Below, piece after piece: positions 1 to 6,908 of a DNA stretch of 8,813 bases. The first letter of the stretch is position 1; the number at the start of each line of letters is the position of its first letter. The notes below the pieces were generated by a model, which saw nothing but the letters and a program-made list of their open reading frames with translations, was not told where the DNA came from and ran no database searches. Both the position numbers and the translations under genes were made by a program. Origin of the DNA: Gammaproteobacteria bacterium (lineage in GTDB: Bacteria > Pseudomonadota > Gammaproteobacteria > Steroidobacterales > Steroidobacteraceae); contig JASHUC010000401.1 in assembly GCA_030040235.1 (NCBI GenBank), forward strand, positions 1-8,813. The letters are read 5' to 3'.

Positions 1-3
1 ACG

Positions 4-804
4 ATGCGATTGAAGCGGGTGGCCCGCCTCACCGCGCTGCTCGCGCCGCTAGCGCTGGCGGTGCCGGCGGCAAGCGTTGCGCAGTTCGCGCCGCCGCCCG
101 CGGCACCGGTCAGCGGGCGAGCCGACGCTCCGCAGGACTTCACCGGGTACTGGGTCTCGCTCGTTACGGAGGACTGGCGCTACCGGATGATTACGCCGGA
201 TCGCGGCGACTTTCAGGGCGTACCGCTCAATGCGGCGGGACGCAAGCTGGCTGCAAGCTGGGATCCGGCGCAGGACGAGGCGAGCGGCAACGAGTGCAAG
301 TCCTACGGGGCCGCAGCCATCATGCGGGTACCCACGCGTTTGCACATCTCGTGGGTGGATGACGACACGCTGCGCGTCGAAACCGACGCCGGTCAGCAAG
401 TGCGGCTGTTACATTTCGGCGGCCCCCCGCCGCAGAGTGCGCAAGCGAGCTGGCAGGGCTACTCGGTCGCGAGCTGGGAGGGACTGCGGCCGGGCAGAGT
501 GCAAGGCACGGTCTCGCGCGGCATTCAGCAATCGGAACGCCCCGCGGCGGAAGGTTATCTCAAGGTGATGACCACGGCGCTGCGGCCCGGGTATCTGCGC
601 AAGAACGGCGTCCCCTACGGAGCCCAGACGAGCGTCGAGGAATACTTCGACGGCTTCAAGGAGCCGAACGGAGATCGCTGGCTCGTCGTGACGACGATCG
701 TGACCGACCCGGAGTATCTCACCGAGCCCTTCGTCACGAGCTCCCACTTCAAGAAGATTCCGGATGGTCAGGGCTGGCACCCCACGCCGTGCGAGGCGCG
801 ATGA
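4..804 (+). CDS. Exported protein of unknown function
   Basis: The 266-residue product begins with a Sec-type signal peptide: basic residues at R2, K4, R5 and R8, a hydrophobic stretch of about residues 9-23, and a likely cleavage after the SVA at about residue 26. A short Ala/Pro-rich linker follows. The mature part has a 'FTGYW' opening near residue 46 and alternating strand-like segments (for example RLHISW and DTLRVET), which suggests a secreted beta-rich fold. I do not recognise a named enzyme domain or catalytic motif; similar-looking proteins occur in environmental proteobacteria and acidobacteria, from memory only. Its stop codon overlaps the ATG of the next gene (ATGA at 801-804), so it is probably co-transcribed and translationally coupled with the DUF6644-type membrane protein. 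Only three bases upstream are visible, so the ribosome binding site and promoter are outside the window. Confidence 0.8.
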   Translation: MRLKRVARLTALLAPLALAVPAASVAQFAPPPAAPVSGRADAPQDFTGYWVSLVTEDWRYRMITPDRGDFQGVPLNAAGRKLAASWDPAQDEASGNECKSYGAAAIMRVPTRLHISWVDDDTLRVETDAGQQVRLLHFGGPPPQSAQASWQGYSVASWEGLRPGRVQGTVSRGIQQSERPAAEGYLKVMTTALRPGYLRKNGVPYGAQTSVEEYFDGFKEPNGDRWLVVTTIVTDPEYLTEPFVTSSHFKKIPDGQGWHPTPCEAR

Positions 805-1292
805 GCCTGCTCGCATGGCTGCACGATACGGCGTTCAGCACGATGATGCGCGAGTCGGTGTGGGCCGAGCCGATCGTCGAGACCGTGCACGTGCTCACGC
901 TGTCGGTGTTCCTCGGATTCGTGTTGCTGCTCGATCTGCGGCTGCTCGATCTCGCCCTGCGCCGGCAACGCGTCGCGGAGCTGTTCCGCCAGCTCAATCC
1001 CGGCCTGTTCGGCGGCTTCGCCGTCATGGTCGTCACAGGCTTGATGCTCTTCGCGGGCGATCCGGTCGCCTTCTACAGCACGTTGTTCTTCAAGTTGAAG
1101 ATGATCATGCTCATCCTCGCCGGAGTGAACGTGCTCGTGTTCAACGTGACGGTCGGCCGGCGTCTTGCGGAGTGGGACGGCGCCGGCCACACGCCCTGGG
1201 GCGCGAAGGCCGCGGGGCTGGTGTCATTCGTGCTGTGGGTGGCAATCGTCGCGGCCGGACGCGGCATCGCGTACACGCTACCGCCCCCATGA
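801..1292 (+). CDS. DUF6644-type four-helix membrane protein, copy A
   Basis: This 163-residue integral membrane protein has four predicted helices, at about residues 24-44, 70-88, 97-118 and 138-158. Its hallmarks are R-E-S-V-W followed by P24-x-x-E27-x-x-H30 entering helix 1, then LDLRLL at the helix end, an FKLKM segment before helix 3 and a GRGIAY motif in helix 4. The same pattern recurs in the gene at 1443, so the two are paralogs. I assign both to the DUF6644 family from memory of this pattern; function is unknown. The conserved His and Glu in a helix could bind a metal or haem, but that is inference. I chose the ATG at 801, which overlaps the preceding stop codon and has GAGG at 792-795, over an in-frame GTG at 789. 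The TGA stop (1290-1292) shares its last two bases with the left arm of the inverted repeat at 1291. Confidence 0.85.
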   Translation: MSLLAWLHDTAFSTMMRESVWAEPIVETVHVLTLSVFLGFVLLLDLRLLDLALRRQRVAELFRQLNPGLFGGFAVMVVTGLMLFAGDPVAFYSTLFFKLKMIMLILAGVNVLVFNVTVGRRLAEWDGAGHTPWGAKAAGLVSFVLWVAIVAAGRGIAYTLPPP

Positions 1293-1429
1293 AGAAGCCA
1301 GACGTCTCGCACAGGCCAAGGGGCTCTCGAGACCGCCCGCCGGTACGTCCCTGTAGGGCTGCGATACAGACATCCCTGTTTGTACGCTCCCGAAAGCCCC
1401 TTGGCCTGTGCGAGGCGGCGCGCTTCTTC
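1291..1429. repeat. 139-bp inverted-repeat element with nested hairpins
   Basis: The two 35-bp arms, 1291-1325 and 1395-1429, are reverse complements at 31 of 35 positions. The inner 20 bp (1306-1325 against 1395-1414, CTCGCACAGGCCAAGGGGCT) are perfect, and the outer ends (GAAGAAGC) also match. The 69-nt interior holds a further hairpin at 1365-1384 (8-bp stem with one G-U pair and a TCCC loop), the near-palindrome CCCTGTAGGG at 1349-1358, and GTAC at both 1343-1346 and 1382-1385. It encodes nothing and fills the gap between two paralogous genes. The architecture resembles dispersed REP/MITE-like elements of gammaproteobacteria; no transposase is present and I see no clear target duplication. 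In RNA it would form one long folded stem. Confidence 0.8.
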
Positions 1430-1442
1430 GAGGCGCAGTAAG

Positions 1443-1967
1443 ATGCACATCGCCGCACTCCTCCTCGAGTTTTGTCACTGGTGCAACGGCTCGTTCTTCG
1501 GGCACGGGATTCGAGATTCGGTCTGGCTCTTCCCGTTCGTCGAGATATTCCACCTCCTCGCCCTCGGACTGCTCGGCGGCACGCTGCTGCTCCTCAACCT
1601 GCGCCTGCTCGGGGTGCGGTTTCGCGGCGAGCCGACGGCGGTGCTCGCACGCGACGTGCGCCCCTGGATGGTCGGCAGCATCGCCGTGATGCTCGTCTCC
1701 GGTTTTCTGCTCTTCTCGACCGAGGCCGTGAAGATGTACGGCAACCGCGCCTTCCAGTTCAAGATGTCGTGCCTGCTGCTCGCGATCCTCTTCACCTTCA
1801 CCATCCACAGCAAGGTGACGCTGTCGGAGGAAGGGCGCGTGAGCCCGTTCTGGCGCGGTTTCGTGGCGGTCGTTTCCATACTGCTCTGGGCCGGCGTCGC
1901 CCTCGGCGGGCGCGCCATCGGCTACGTCGCGACCACCGCCGCATCGGTCGGCGGGGCCGGCAGCTAA
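1443..1967 (+). CDS. DUF6644-type four-helix membrane protein, copy B
   Basis: This 174-residue paralog of the 801-1292 product shares the core pattern R-D-S-V-W, P31-x-x-E34-x-x-H37, NLRLL, an FQFKM segment before helix 3 and GRAIGY in the last helix. Four membrane helices are apparent. The N-terminus differs from copy A in carrying C11, H12, C14 and H21 ahead of helix 1, a cluster of possible metal ligands. The start is the ATG at 1443, with GAGG at 1430-1433 nine bases upstream. An in-frame extension back to 1380 would translate the repeat arm, so I reject it. cobQ begins 29 bp after the stop, so they may share a transcript. Family assignment is from remembered pattern and function is unknown. 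Confidence 0.85.
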   Translation: MHIAALLLEFCHWCNGSFFGHGIRDSVWLFPFVEIFHLLALGLLGGTLLLLNLRLLGVRFRGEPTAVLARDVRPWMVGSIAVMLVSGFLLFSTEAVKMYGNRAFQFKMSCLLLAILFTFTIHSKVTLSEEGRVSPFWRGFVAVVSILLWAGVALGGRAIGYVATTAASVGGAGS

Positions 1968-1996
1968 TCCCCGCCGGACGTGCGGCGCTTCGACCC

Positions 1997-3457
1997 ATGA
2001 AGGCGCGCACGCTGATGATCCAGGGCACCACCTCGGATGCCGGCAAGAGCACGCTCGTCGCGGGGCTGTGCCGCGTGCTCAAGCGCCGCGGCCTTCGCGT
2101 CGCCCCCTTCAAGCCGCAGAACATGTCGTTGAACAGCGCGGTGGCCGCCGACGGCGGAGAGATCGCACGCGCGCAGGCGGTGCAGGCGCAAGCCGCGGGC
2201 ATCGAGGCGCTCACCGACATGAACCCGGTCCTGCTCAAGCCGCACACGCAGCACGGTGCGCAGGTGATCGTCCAGGGACGGCCGGTGGGCGTCATGCACG
2301 CGGATGAGTACCGCCGGTATCGGGCAGAGGCGCACGCGGCCGTGCTCGCCTCCCACGCGCGCCTCGCCGCGCGCTACCAGGTCATCCTCGCCGAGGGGGC
2401 CGGCTCTCCGGCCGAGGTCAATCTGCGCGCGGGCGACATCGCCAACATGGGGTTCGCCGAGGCGGTCGACTGCCCGGTCGTGCTGCTCGGGGACATCGAC
2501 CGGGGCGGAGTCTTTGCCCACCTCATCGGGACGCTCGCCGTGCTCAATGCAAGCGAGCAACAGCGCATCGCCGGCTTCGTGATCAACCGCTTCCGTGGCG
2601 AGCTCGCGCTGCTCGAGCCCGGACTCACATGGCTGGAGCAGCACACCGGCAAAGCGCTCTTCGGAGTGCTGCCCTACCTCGAGCGGCTGCATCTCGATGC
2701 CGAGGACACCCTTCAGCGTGAGGCGTTCGTGGCGCGCGAAGCTGCGCTGCGCATCGTCGTGCCCGTGCTGCCGCGGATCAGCAATCACACCGATTTCGAG
2801 CCCCTGAGGACCGCGCTGCCCATCGAGCTGCGCTACGTCGGAGCCGGAGAGGCGCCCCCGCCCGCCGATCTCGTCATCCTGCCGGGCTCGAAGTGCGTCC
2901 GAGCCGATCTCGCCTGGCTCCGCGAGGGCGGCTGGGAGCCCTATCTGCAACGTCATCTGCGCTTCGGCGGCCGATTGCTCGGGATCTGCGGCGGATTTCA
3001 AATGCTCGGCCGAAGCATCGCCGACCCGCAGGGCATCGAGGGCCCGCCCGGGGAAAGCGCGGGCTTCGGATGGCTCGATGTCCACACGACGCTCACCGGC
3101 GAGAAGCAGCTGCACCGTGCCGAGGGCCGCCTGCGACTCGGGGGCGCGAGGGTTCGCGGCTACGAGATCCATGCCGGCCTCAGCGCCGGAGCGGGGCTCG
3201 AGCGCCCGTTCGCCGTGCTCGACGACGGCCGTCCCGATGGGGCCTGCTCGCCCGAGGACCAGGTGCTCGGCACGTACCTGCACGGCCTATTCGAAGCGCC
3301 CGAGGCCTGCGCGGCGCTGCTCTCCTGGGCAGGGCTCGCCGAGCCTCCGCCGCTCGATCACGCGCTGCTGCGGGAGAAGGCGATCGAGCGCTTGGCGGAT
3401 GCCGTCGAGCGGCACATCGACGTGCAGCGCATCACGGCGCTTCTCCACATCGTTTAG
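1997..3457 (+). CDS. cobQ: Cobyric acid synthase CobQ (CbiP)
   Basis: CobQ performs the glutamine- and ATP-dependent amidation of adenosyl-cobyrinic acid a,c-diamide at side chains b, d, e and g, giving adenosyl-cobyric acid in the cytoplasm. The 486-residue length is normal. The N-terminal synthetase domain has the dethiobiotin-synthetase-like nucleotide loop (residues 10-18, GTTSDAGKS), KPQNMSLNS just after, an AEGAGSPAE segment near 131-141 and GDIDRGG at 165-171. The C-terminal glutaminase domain has the nucleophile Cys331 in [10 protein letters not shown] and His429 in YLHGLFE. The chosen ATG begins a canonical N-terminus ([10 protein letters not shown]), although no strong ribosome binding site is seen. 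The frame stays open upstream to 1472, but that part overlaps the membrane-protein gene and is not CobQ-like. No other cobalamin gene is in the window. Confidence 0.97.
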   Translation: MKARTLMIQGTTSDAGKSTLVAGLCRVLKRRGLRVAPFKPQNMSLNSAVAADGGEIARAQAVQAQAAGIEALTDMNPVLLKPHTQHGAQVIVQGRPVGVMHADEYRRYRAEAHAAVLASHARLAARYQVILAEGAGSPAEVNLRAGDIANMGFAEAVDCPVVLLGDIDRGGVFAHLIGTLAVLNASEQQRIAGFVINRFRGELALLEPGLTWLEQHTGKALFGVLPYLERLHLDAEDTLQREAFVAREAALRIVVPVLPRISNHTDFEPLRTALPIELRYVGAGEAPPPADLVILPGSKCVRADLAWLREGGWEPYLQRHLRFGGRLLGICGGFQMLGRSIADPQGIEGPPGESAGFGWLDVHTTLTGEKQLHRAEGRLRLGGARVRGYEIHAGLSAGAGLERPFAVLDDGRPDGACSPEDQVLGTYLHGLFEAPEACAALLSWAGLAEPPPLDHALLREKAIERLADAVERHIDVQRITALLHIV

Positions 3458-3493
3458 ATTTAGAGTGCACGGCCGGCATGTGGGCCGAAAACC

Positions 3494-3498
3494 AGGAG
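3494..3498 (+). promoter_or_regulatory. Shine-Dalgarno site deciding the SDR start
   Basis: AGGAG lies seven bases before the ATG at 3506. The alternative ATG at 3587, which would remove the signal-like N-terminus, has no comparable site in front of it (GGGCATGCC). This is the main reason for calling the longer, signal-bearing product. Confidence 0.75.
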
Positions 3499-3505
3499 TT
3501 CACTC

Positions 3506-4378
3506 ATGAGAGGCGGTGCGGCAATGGTGTGGGCAGGCGTGGCGGCGGGCTGGGCTCTGATCGCGATGGCCCCTGCCGGGCATGCCATGGATCTTCAACT
3601 CAAGGGCAAGACTGCGCTCATCACGGGCAGCACGGCGGGAATCGGCTACGCCACGGCGAAGCGGCTTCTCAGCGAGGGCGCGCAAGTCATCATCAACGGC
3701 CGCACCCAGGCATCGGTCGACCGCGCGGCCACGGCACTCGCCGCCGCGACCGGACACCGGCCGCTCGAGTTCGCCGGCGACATGAGCAAAGCGCAGGACA
3801 TCGAGCGCCTTACCCGGACCTTTCCGCGGGTGGATATCCTCATCAACAACGTCGGTCGATTCATTCCCAAGGACTTCCAGAAGACGACCGATGAGGACTG
3901 GTACGCCACCTTCGATCTCAACGTCATGTCCGGTGTGCGTCTCTCACGCTTCTACCTCGCAGGTATGAAAGCGCGCAACTGGGGGCGGATCATTTTCATC
4001 TCCAGCGAGAGCGCGCTGCAGATTCCCGTTCAGGGCGTGGCGTACGGGATGAGCAAGGCGGCCGAGATCGCGGTCGCTCGAGGAATCGCCGAGAGCGTCG
4101 CTCGCACCGGAATCACCGTGAACAGCGTCCTGCCCGGACCGACACTCGATCCGAACGATCCGCGCTTCGCCGCGCGCCTGAAGCGAGCGGGCGCGAGCTC
4201 CTTTGCTCGAATGCAGGAGAATTTCTTCAAGACACAGCGCCCGACCTCGTTGATCCAGCGCTTCGAGCACCCGGAGGAGATCGCATCGCTCATCGCGTAC
4301 GTCGCGAGCCCGCTTTCCTCCGGAACGACCGGCGCGGCCCTGCGCGTCGAGGGCGGGGTGGTCAAGAGCGCGTTCTAG
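3506..4378 (+). CDS. SDR-family oxidoreductase with N-terminal signal peptide
   Basis: This 290-residue protein is a classical short-chain dehydrogenase/reductase. The cofactor loop T40-G-S-T-A-G-I-G47, the N64-G-R66 segment after strand 2 (the Arg suggests NADP(H)), N114-N-V-G117, and the catalytic set N139, S167, Y180 and K184 are all present and correctly spaced. Substrate is unknown; the C-terminus keeps a family-typical G-A-A-L-R-V-E-G-G ending. The oddity is the first 27 residues: a hydrophobic segment of about 7-23 ending in A-G-H-A, just before M28-D-L-Q-L-K-G-K where ordinary relatives begin. It reads as a Sec signal peptide or membrane anchor with a weak n-region (one Arg) and no twin-arginine motif. 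The good Shine-Dalgarno supports this start. It follows cobQ by 48 bp and converges with the DUF2950 gene 12 bp downstream. If M28 were used it would be a normal cytoplasmic SDR. Confidence 0.9.
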   Translation: MRGGAAMVWAGVAAGWALIAMAPAGHAMDLQLKGKTALITGSTAGIGYATAKRLLSEGAQVIINGRTQASVDRAATALAAATGHRPLEFAGDMSKAQDIERLTRTFPRVDILINNVGRFIPKDFQKTTDEDWYATFDLNVMSGVRLSRFYLAGMKARNWGRIIFISSESALQIPVQGVAYGMSKAAEIAVARGIAESVARTGITVNSVLPGPTLDPNDPRFAARLKRAGASSFARMQENFFKTQRPTSLIQRFEHPEEIASLIAYVASPLSSGTTGAALRVEGGVVKSAF

Positions 4379-4390
4379 CCGCAGATCCGC

Positions 4391-5368
4391 TCACGGGCTG
4401 GTTTGCACGGCCGCCGCGGTGTCGGTGTCCTCGCTCGCCTTCTGCCAGCTCGAATCCGGATCGTAGGACTTCATGGCACGCGCGATCTGTGCCGTGCCCT
4501 TGCCGAGATCCTTCTGGTAGACGACTCCATCGCTGCCGACGATGAACGTCATCACACCCGAGGACCGGTACTCGGCCGGGAAGGCGATGAAGGCGAAGCC
4601 ACCGGTCATCTTCCCCTCGGCTAGAAAGCTTCTCGCGCCACCCGGCGCCGCCGGACCCTGGCCGGTCAGATGGTGAAAATAGTAGCCGCGGTAGGGTGTC
4701 CGGGTGCCGCTGTGACTCGGGGCATAACCGGCCGCCACCGCAGCGCCGACGAGGGGTCCAATCGGGCTTCGCGGCTCGCCCGCCGCGACCTCCCAGTAAA
4801 GTCCGTCGTGGCGGCCGGGATTGCTGTAGATCCGACCGGCATACTCGCTGTGCGTCGCGCGGTATTCCTGCTCGGCGGTGGCGAGCTCCTCGCAAACCCG
4901 GATGGCCGAGAGCTCATTGCGTCCGATGCGCCGGTAGAGAATTTCGCGCTTCCCCGCCTCGGTGTCGAAGTACCACGTGCGCCCGCGGTGGGCGAGCGGA
5001 ATGGGCAGGGGCCAGTTCTCCGCGCCGACGTACACGGTCACCATGCCGTCCGGCTCGCTCACCAGGCGGTGCATCTGCCGGTACCGCTCGATGAAATTCG
5101 CGCGGTTGGTCGCATCCTCCACGGAGTCTCCGGAGGAGACGATGCGCCGGGCATCGCGCCCGAGGATGTGCAGCATCTGCTGCTCGTCGTTCGCCTGGAC
5201 CGCTGTGACGAATGCGCTCACGGCGGCGCGCGCCGAGGAGAAGGTCTGCTGGCCCGGCTGCTGCGCGAGCGATGCCGCAGGCAGGCTCGAGGCGAGGCAG
5301 GCGGCGAAGATCGCGGGCCCCCACGGCAAGGATCGCCGCGGCAGGCTCGTTTGATTGACTAGACGCAT
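4391..5368 (-). CDS. Exported DUF2950 family protein
   Basis: This 325-residue protein carries a signal peptide (R11-R12, hydrophobic stretch of about 16-30, likely cleavage after A35 in ASLA-QQ). The mature chain shows the DUF2950 landmarks in order: TFSSARAAVSAFVTAVQAND, a SSGDSVEDATNRANFIERY segment, GAENWPLPIPL, WYFDTEAGKREILYRRIG, then DGLYW, PYRGYYFHHLTGQGP, GGFAFIAFPAEY, GVMTFIV with GVVYQKDLG, and a YDPDSSW ending. Function is unknown; the likely location is the periplasm. The ATG at 5368 is preceded by a strong GGAGGG site. The frame stays open much further upstream, but that part overlaps the DUF3300 gene and is not protein-like. It lies 28 bp downstream of the DUF3300 gene and is clearly in the same operon; this pairing recurs across proteobacteria. 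Confidence 0.93.
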   Translation of the reverse strand: MRLVNQTSLPRRSLPWGPAIFAACLASSLPAASLAQQPGQQTFSSARAAVSAFVTAVQANDEQQMLHILGRDARRIVSSGDSVEDATNRANFIERYRQMHRLVSEPDGMVTVYVGAENWPLPIPLAHRGRTWYFDTEAGKREILYRRIGRNELSAIRVCEELATAEQEYRATHSEYAGRIYSNPGRHDGLYWEVAAGEPRSPIGPLVGAAVAAGYAPSHSGTRTPYRGYYFHHLTGQGPAAPGGARSFLAEGKMTGGFAFIAFPAEYRSSGVMTFIVGSDGVVYQKDLGKGTAQIARAMKSYDPDSSWQKASEDTDTAAAVQTSP

Positions 5369-5375
5369 TTCAATT

Positions 5376-5381
5376 CCCTCC
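5376..5381 (-). promoter_or_regulatory. Strong Shine-Dalgarno site of the DUF2950 gene
   Basis: On the minus strand GGAGGG occurs seven bases before the ATG at 5368. It sits in the 28-bp gap after the DUF3300 stop and fixes the start inside a much longer open frame. Confidence 0.75.
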
Positions 5382-5396
5382 GCGAAACCGGATGGA

Positions 5397-6599
5397 CTAG
5401 CGCCGGCCGCCCCCGCCCCCTCCGCCACCGCGAAAACCGCCGCCGCCGCGGGCACCGCCGCCGAAGCTCCGCGCGCCACGCGCCGCAAAGGCCCGCTCCT
5501 CGCCGCCCCGGTTGTAGCTGCTGAACGCGCCGGAGCGCATCCCGCTCTGTCCGCGAGGCGCTGCGTAGCCGCGAGCCGCCTGATTACTGCCGTTGAAAGG
5601 CCGGGCCGCCCCACCCGGGTTGAACACGCCGCGCCCGCCGCCGAAGCCCGCCCGGCCGGGCGCGCCTCCGTAGAAGCGGTCCCGATTGAAGAACGTCGTG
5701 CTGCGCGAGAAGTAGGGTCTGCGGTCAAAGAGCATGGCGTGGTCGTGCCACCTGAAGCCCCATTGAGACCAGCCCCAGGTGAAACCGCCGATGAAGCCGA
5801 TCGGAAAGCCGATCCCGAACGAGAGGTAGGGACCTGCGAACCAGATGCCGGGATAGTCGTACCAGTCAGGCCATGGATAGATCGGAGCCCCATACACGGC
5901 CCACGGATCGTACTCGGGGACGTAGACCACCTCGGGATTCGCAGGCTCGATGCTGATCGACCCGTCCTGATTCGTGACGACATCCTGAGGCGTGCCGCGG
6001 AGTGTGCCCGCCGCCTCGGCCCTCTGGCGCATCGCCTGGACTGCATTCATCACATCCTGCGGCTGGTTGTAGTACGCATCCCCGAGCGATGAGGTCCACG
6101 AGAGGTTCTTGTCCATGTTGCCGAGCACGGCAGGAAAGGCGGTGAGCGCCTTGACGCTCGGATCCCAGAGTTGCTGATTGGCGGCCTGCGCTCGCGCCTC
6201 GCCGCTGAGGCCGGGGTTCGCCTGAATCCATCGATCGGCCTCGACCACCTGCTCGGGGTAGGTCGATGCCGCCAGGATCTGCGCGACGAGGGGATCCGGA
6301 TAGAGCGCAATCGGCGCGACGAGCTGCTGCAGCTGCTCGGGGGATTGCTGAACGTAAGGGGGTGGAGCCTCTCCGAAGCCCGGCGGAGGCGGCTGGGGCG
6401 GAGCCTCCGCACCCGGTGGTGGAGGCGGCTCCGGCGGAGCTGCCTGCCCGGGCGGGGGAGGCTGGTCGGCTTGAGCGGCCACGAGGCGCGGCGTCGAGGT
6501 GCCGAGCATCAGTACCGCTGACAGCCAGAGAGCGGAAACGCCCACTCGAATGCAGACTCGAACTCGCGAGGATTGATCGGCCCGCTCGAGAAGCTTCAT
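5397..6599 (-). CDS. Exported DUF3300 family protein with Pro-rich linker and Gly-rich tail
   Basis: The 400-residue product has four parts. A long signal peptide (about 1-42) has basic residues R12, R14 and R18, a hydrophobic core of about 19-32 and a likely cleavage after V-A-A. A proline-rich linker spans about 46-81. The DUF3300 domain follows, opening with QLVAPIALYPDPLVAQILAA at about 92-111 and passing through AFPAVLGNMDKNLSWTSSLG to the EPANPEVVYVPEYDPWAVYG segment near 218-237. After it come an aromatic/Gly-rich stretch (about 240-285) and a low-complexity Gly/Arg tail ending in a run of Gly and two Arg. Function is unknown; the likely location is the periplasm or cell surface. The ATG at 6599 is chosen for its very strong GGAGGAGGG; an in-frame extension to 6779 lacks a signal peptide. 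It is the first gene of an operon with DUF2950. Confidence 0.93.
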   Translation of the reverse strand: MKLLERADQSSRVRVCIRVGVSALWLSAVLMLGTSTPRLVAAQADQPPPPGQAAPPEPPPPPGAEAPPQPPPPGFGEAPPPYVQQSPEQLQQLVAPIALYPDPLVAQILAASTYPEQVVEADRWIQANPGLSGEARAQAANQQLWDPSVKALTAFPAVLGNMDKNLSWTSSLGDAYYNQPQDVMNAVQAMRQRAEAAGTLRGTPQDVVTNQDGSISIEPANPEVVYVPEYDPWAVYGAPIYPWPDWYDYPGIWFAGPYLSFGIGFPIGFIGGFTWGWSQWGFRWHDHAMLFDRRPYFSRSTTFFNRDRFYGGAPGRAGFGGGRGVFNPGGAARPFNGSNQAARGYAAPRGQSGMRSGAFSSYNRGGEERAFAARGARSFGGGARGGGGFRGGGGGGGGRR

Positions 6600-6601
6600 A
6601 A

Positions 6602-6610
6602 CCCTCCTCC
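6602..6610 (-). promoter_or_regulatory. Shine-Dalgarno site of the DUF3300 gene
   Basis: On the minus strand GGAGGAGGG ends two bases before the ATG at 6599, with its GGAGG core about six bases upstream. It selects this start over the in-frame extension beginning at 6779. Confidence 0.75.
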
Positions 6611-6795
6611 GGCCTTTGCGCGCCTGGCGCACCCACAGCGCGTACCACGGAAGTTTAGCACCCCGGCTGCGCCAGAACTCGCTGAAAAGACCCGGTCGCA
6701 AGCGCTTTGCCTGCTCAGGTTCGCGCCACCGTGCATCACGCCGCGCGACATACGGCGCACACCTCCTCGGTGACCCCACGCGAACACCGCACGCA

Positions 6796-6832
6796 TTTGG
6801 CCGCGCGTGATCATCGTCGCCGCGTGGCCAAA
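6796..6832. repeat. 12-bp inverted repeat in the divergent region
   Basis: TTTGGCCGCGCG (6796-6807) and CGCGTGGCCAAA (6821-6832) are reverse complements with one difference, across a 13-nt spacer that contains the palindrome TGATCA. In a plus-strand transcript the difference is a G-U pair, giving a full 12-bp stem; in a minus-strand transcript it is an A-C mismatch. There is no T-run after the stem, so it is not a standard terminator. It could be a regulator-binding site or an RNA structure. Confidence 0.55.
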
Positions 6833-6887
6833 GTCGCCGTTGACCCGAGCGCTGTTCCGCTGCCGGACGGCAAGATCAAAACGCGGA

Positions 6888-6908
6888 GTGGCGCAGATGC
6901 TGCGCCGC
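6888..6908. repeat. Compact hairpin with a three-base loop
   Basis: GGCGCAG (6890-6896) and CTGCGCC (6900-6906) pair perfectly around the loop ATG. The stem extends to nine pairs with G6888-C6908 and a T-G wobble. No T-tract follows, so terminator function is not supported; an operator or structural role is possible. Confidence 0.4.

Noticed and set aside
1380..1442. N-terminal extension of DUF6644 copy B through the repeat
   Set aside because: It would translate the repeat arm; the ATG at 1443 has a suitable GAGG and gives the normal family N-terminus.
1472..1996. In-frame 175-codon extension of cobQ
   Set aside because: It overlaps the DUF6644 copy B gene in another frame, is Arg-rich and not membrane- or CobQ-like. 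CobQ proteins begin near [10 protein letters not shown].
1964..3283. 439-codon open frame on the minus strand opposite cobQ
   Set aside because: It is antisense to cobQ, which has complete motifs; no ribosome site or recognisable protein family.
4365..4400. Possible bidirectional terminator between the SDR and DUF2950 genes
   Set aside because: Only a five-base GAGCG/CGCTC pairing with a long loop and no T-run is present.
5369..6046. In-frame upstream extension of the DUF2950 gene
   Set aside because: It overlaps the DUF3300 gene and would hide the signal peptide; the strong GGAGGG site marks 5368 as the start.
6700..6707. AAGCGCTT palindrome resembling a LacI-family operator core
   Set aside because: Only eight bases are symmetric, which is expected by chance in GC-rich DNA, and no regulator gene is nearby.
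6600..6779. 60-codon N-terminal extension of the DUF3300 protein
   Set aside because: It is basic and lacks conservation signals, while a strong ribosome site and signal peptide begin at 6599.
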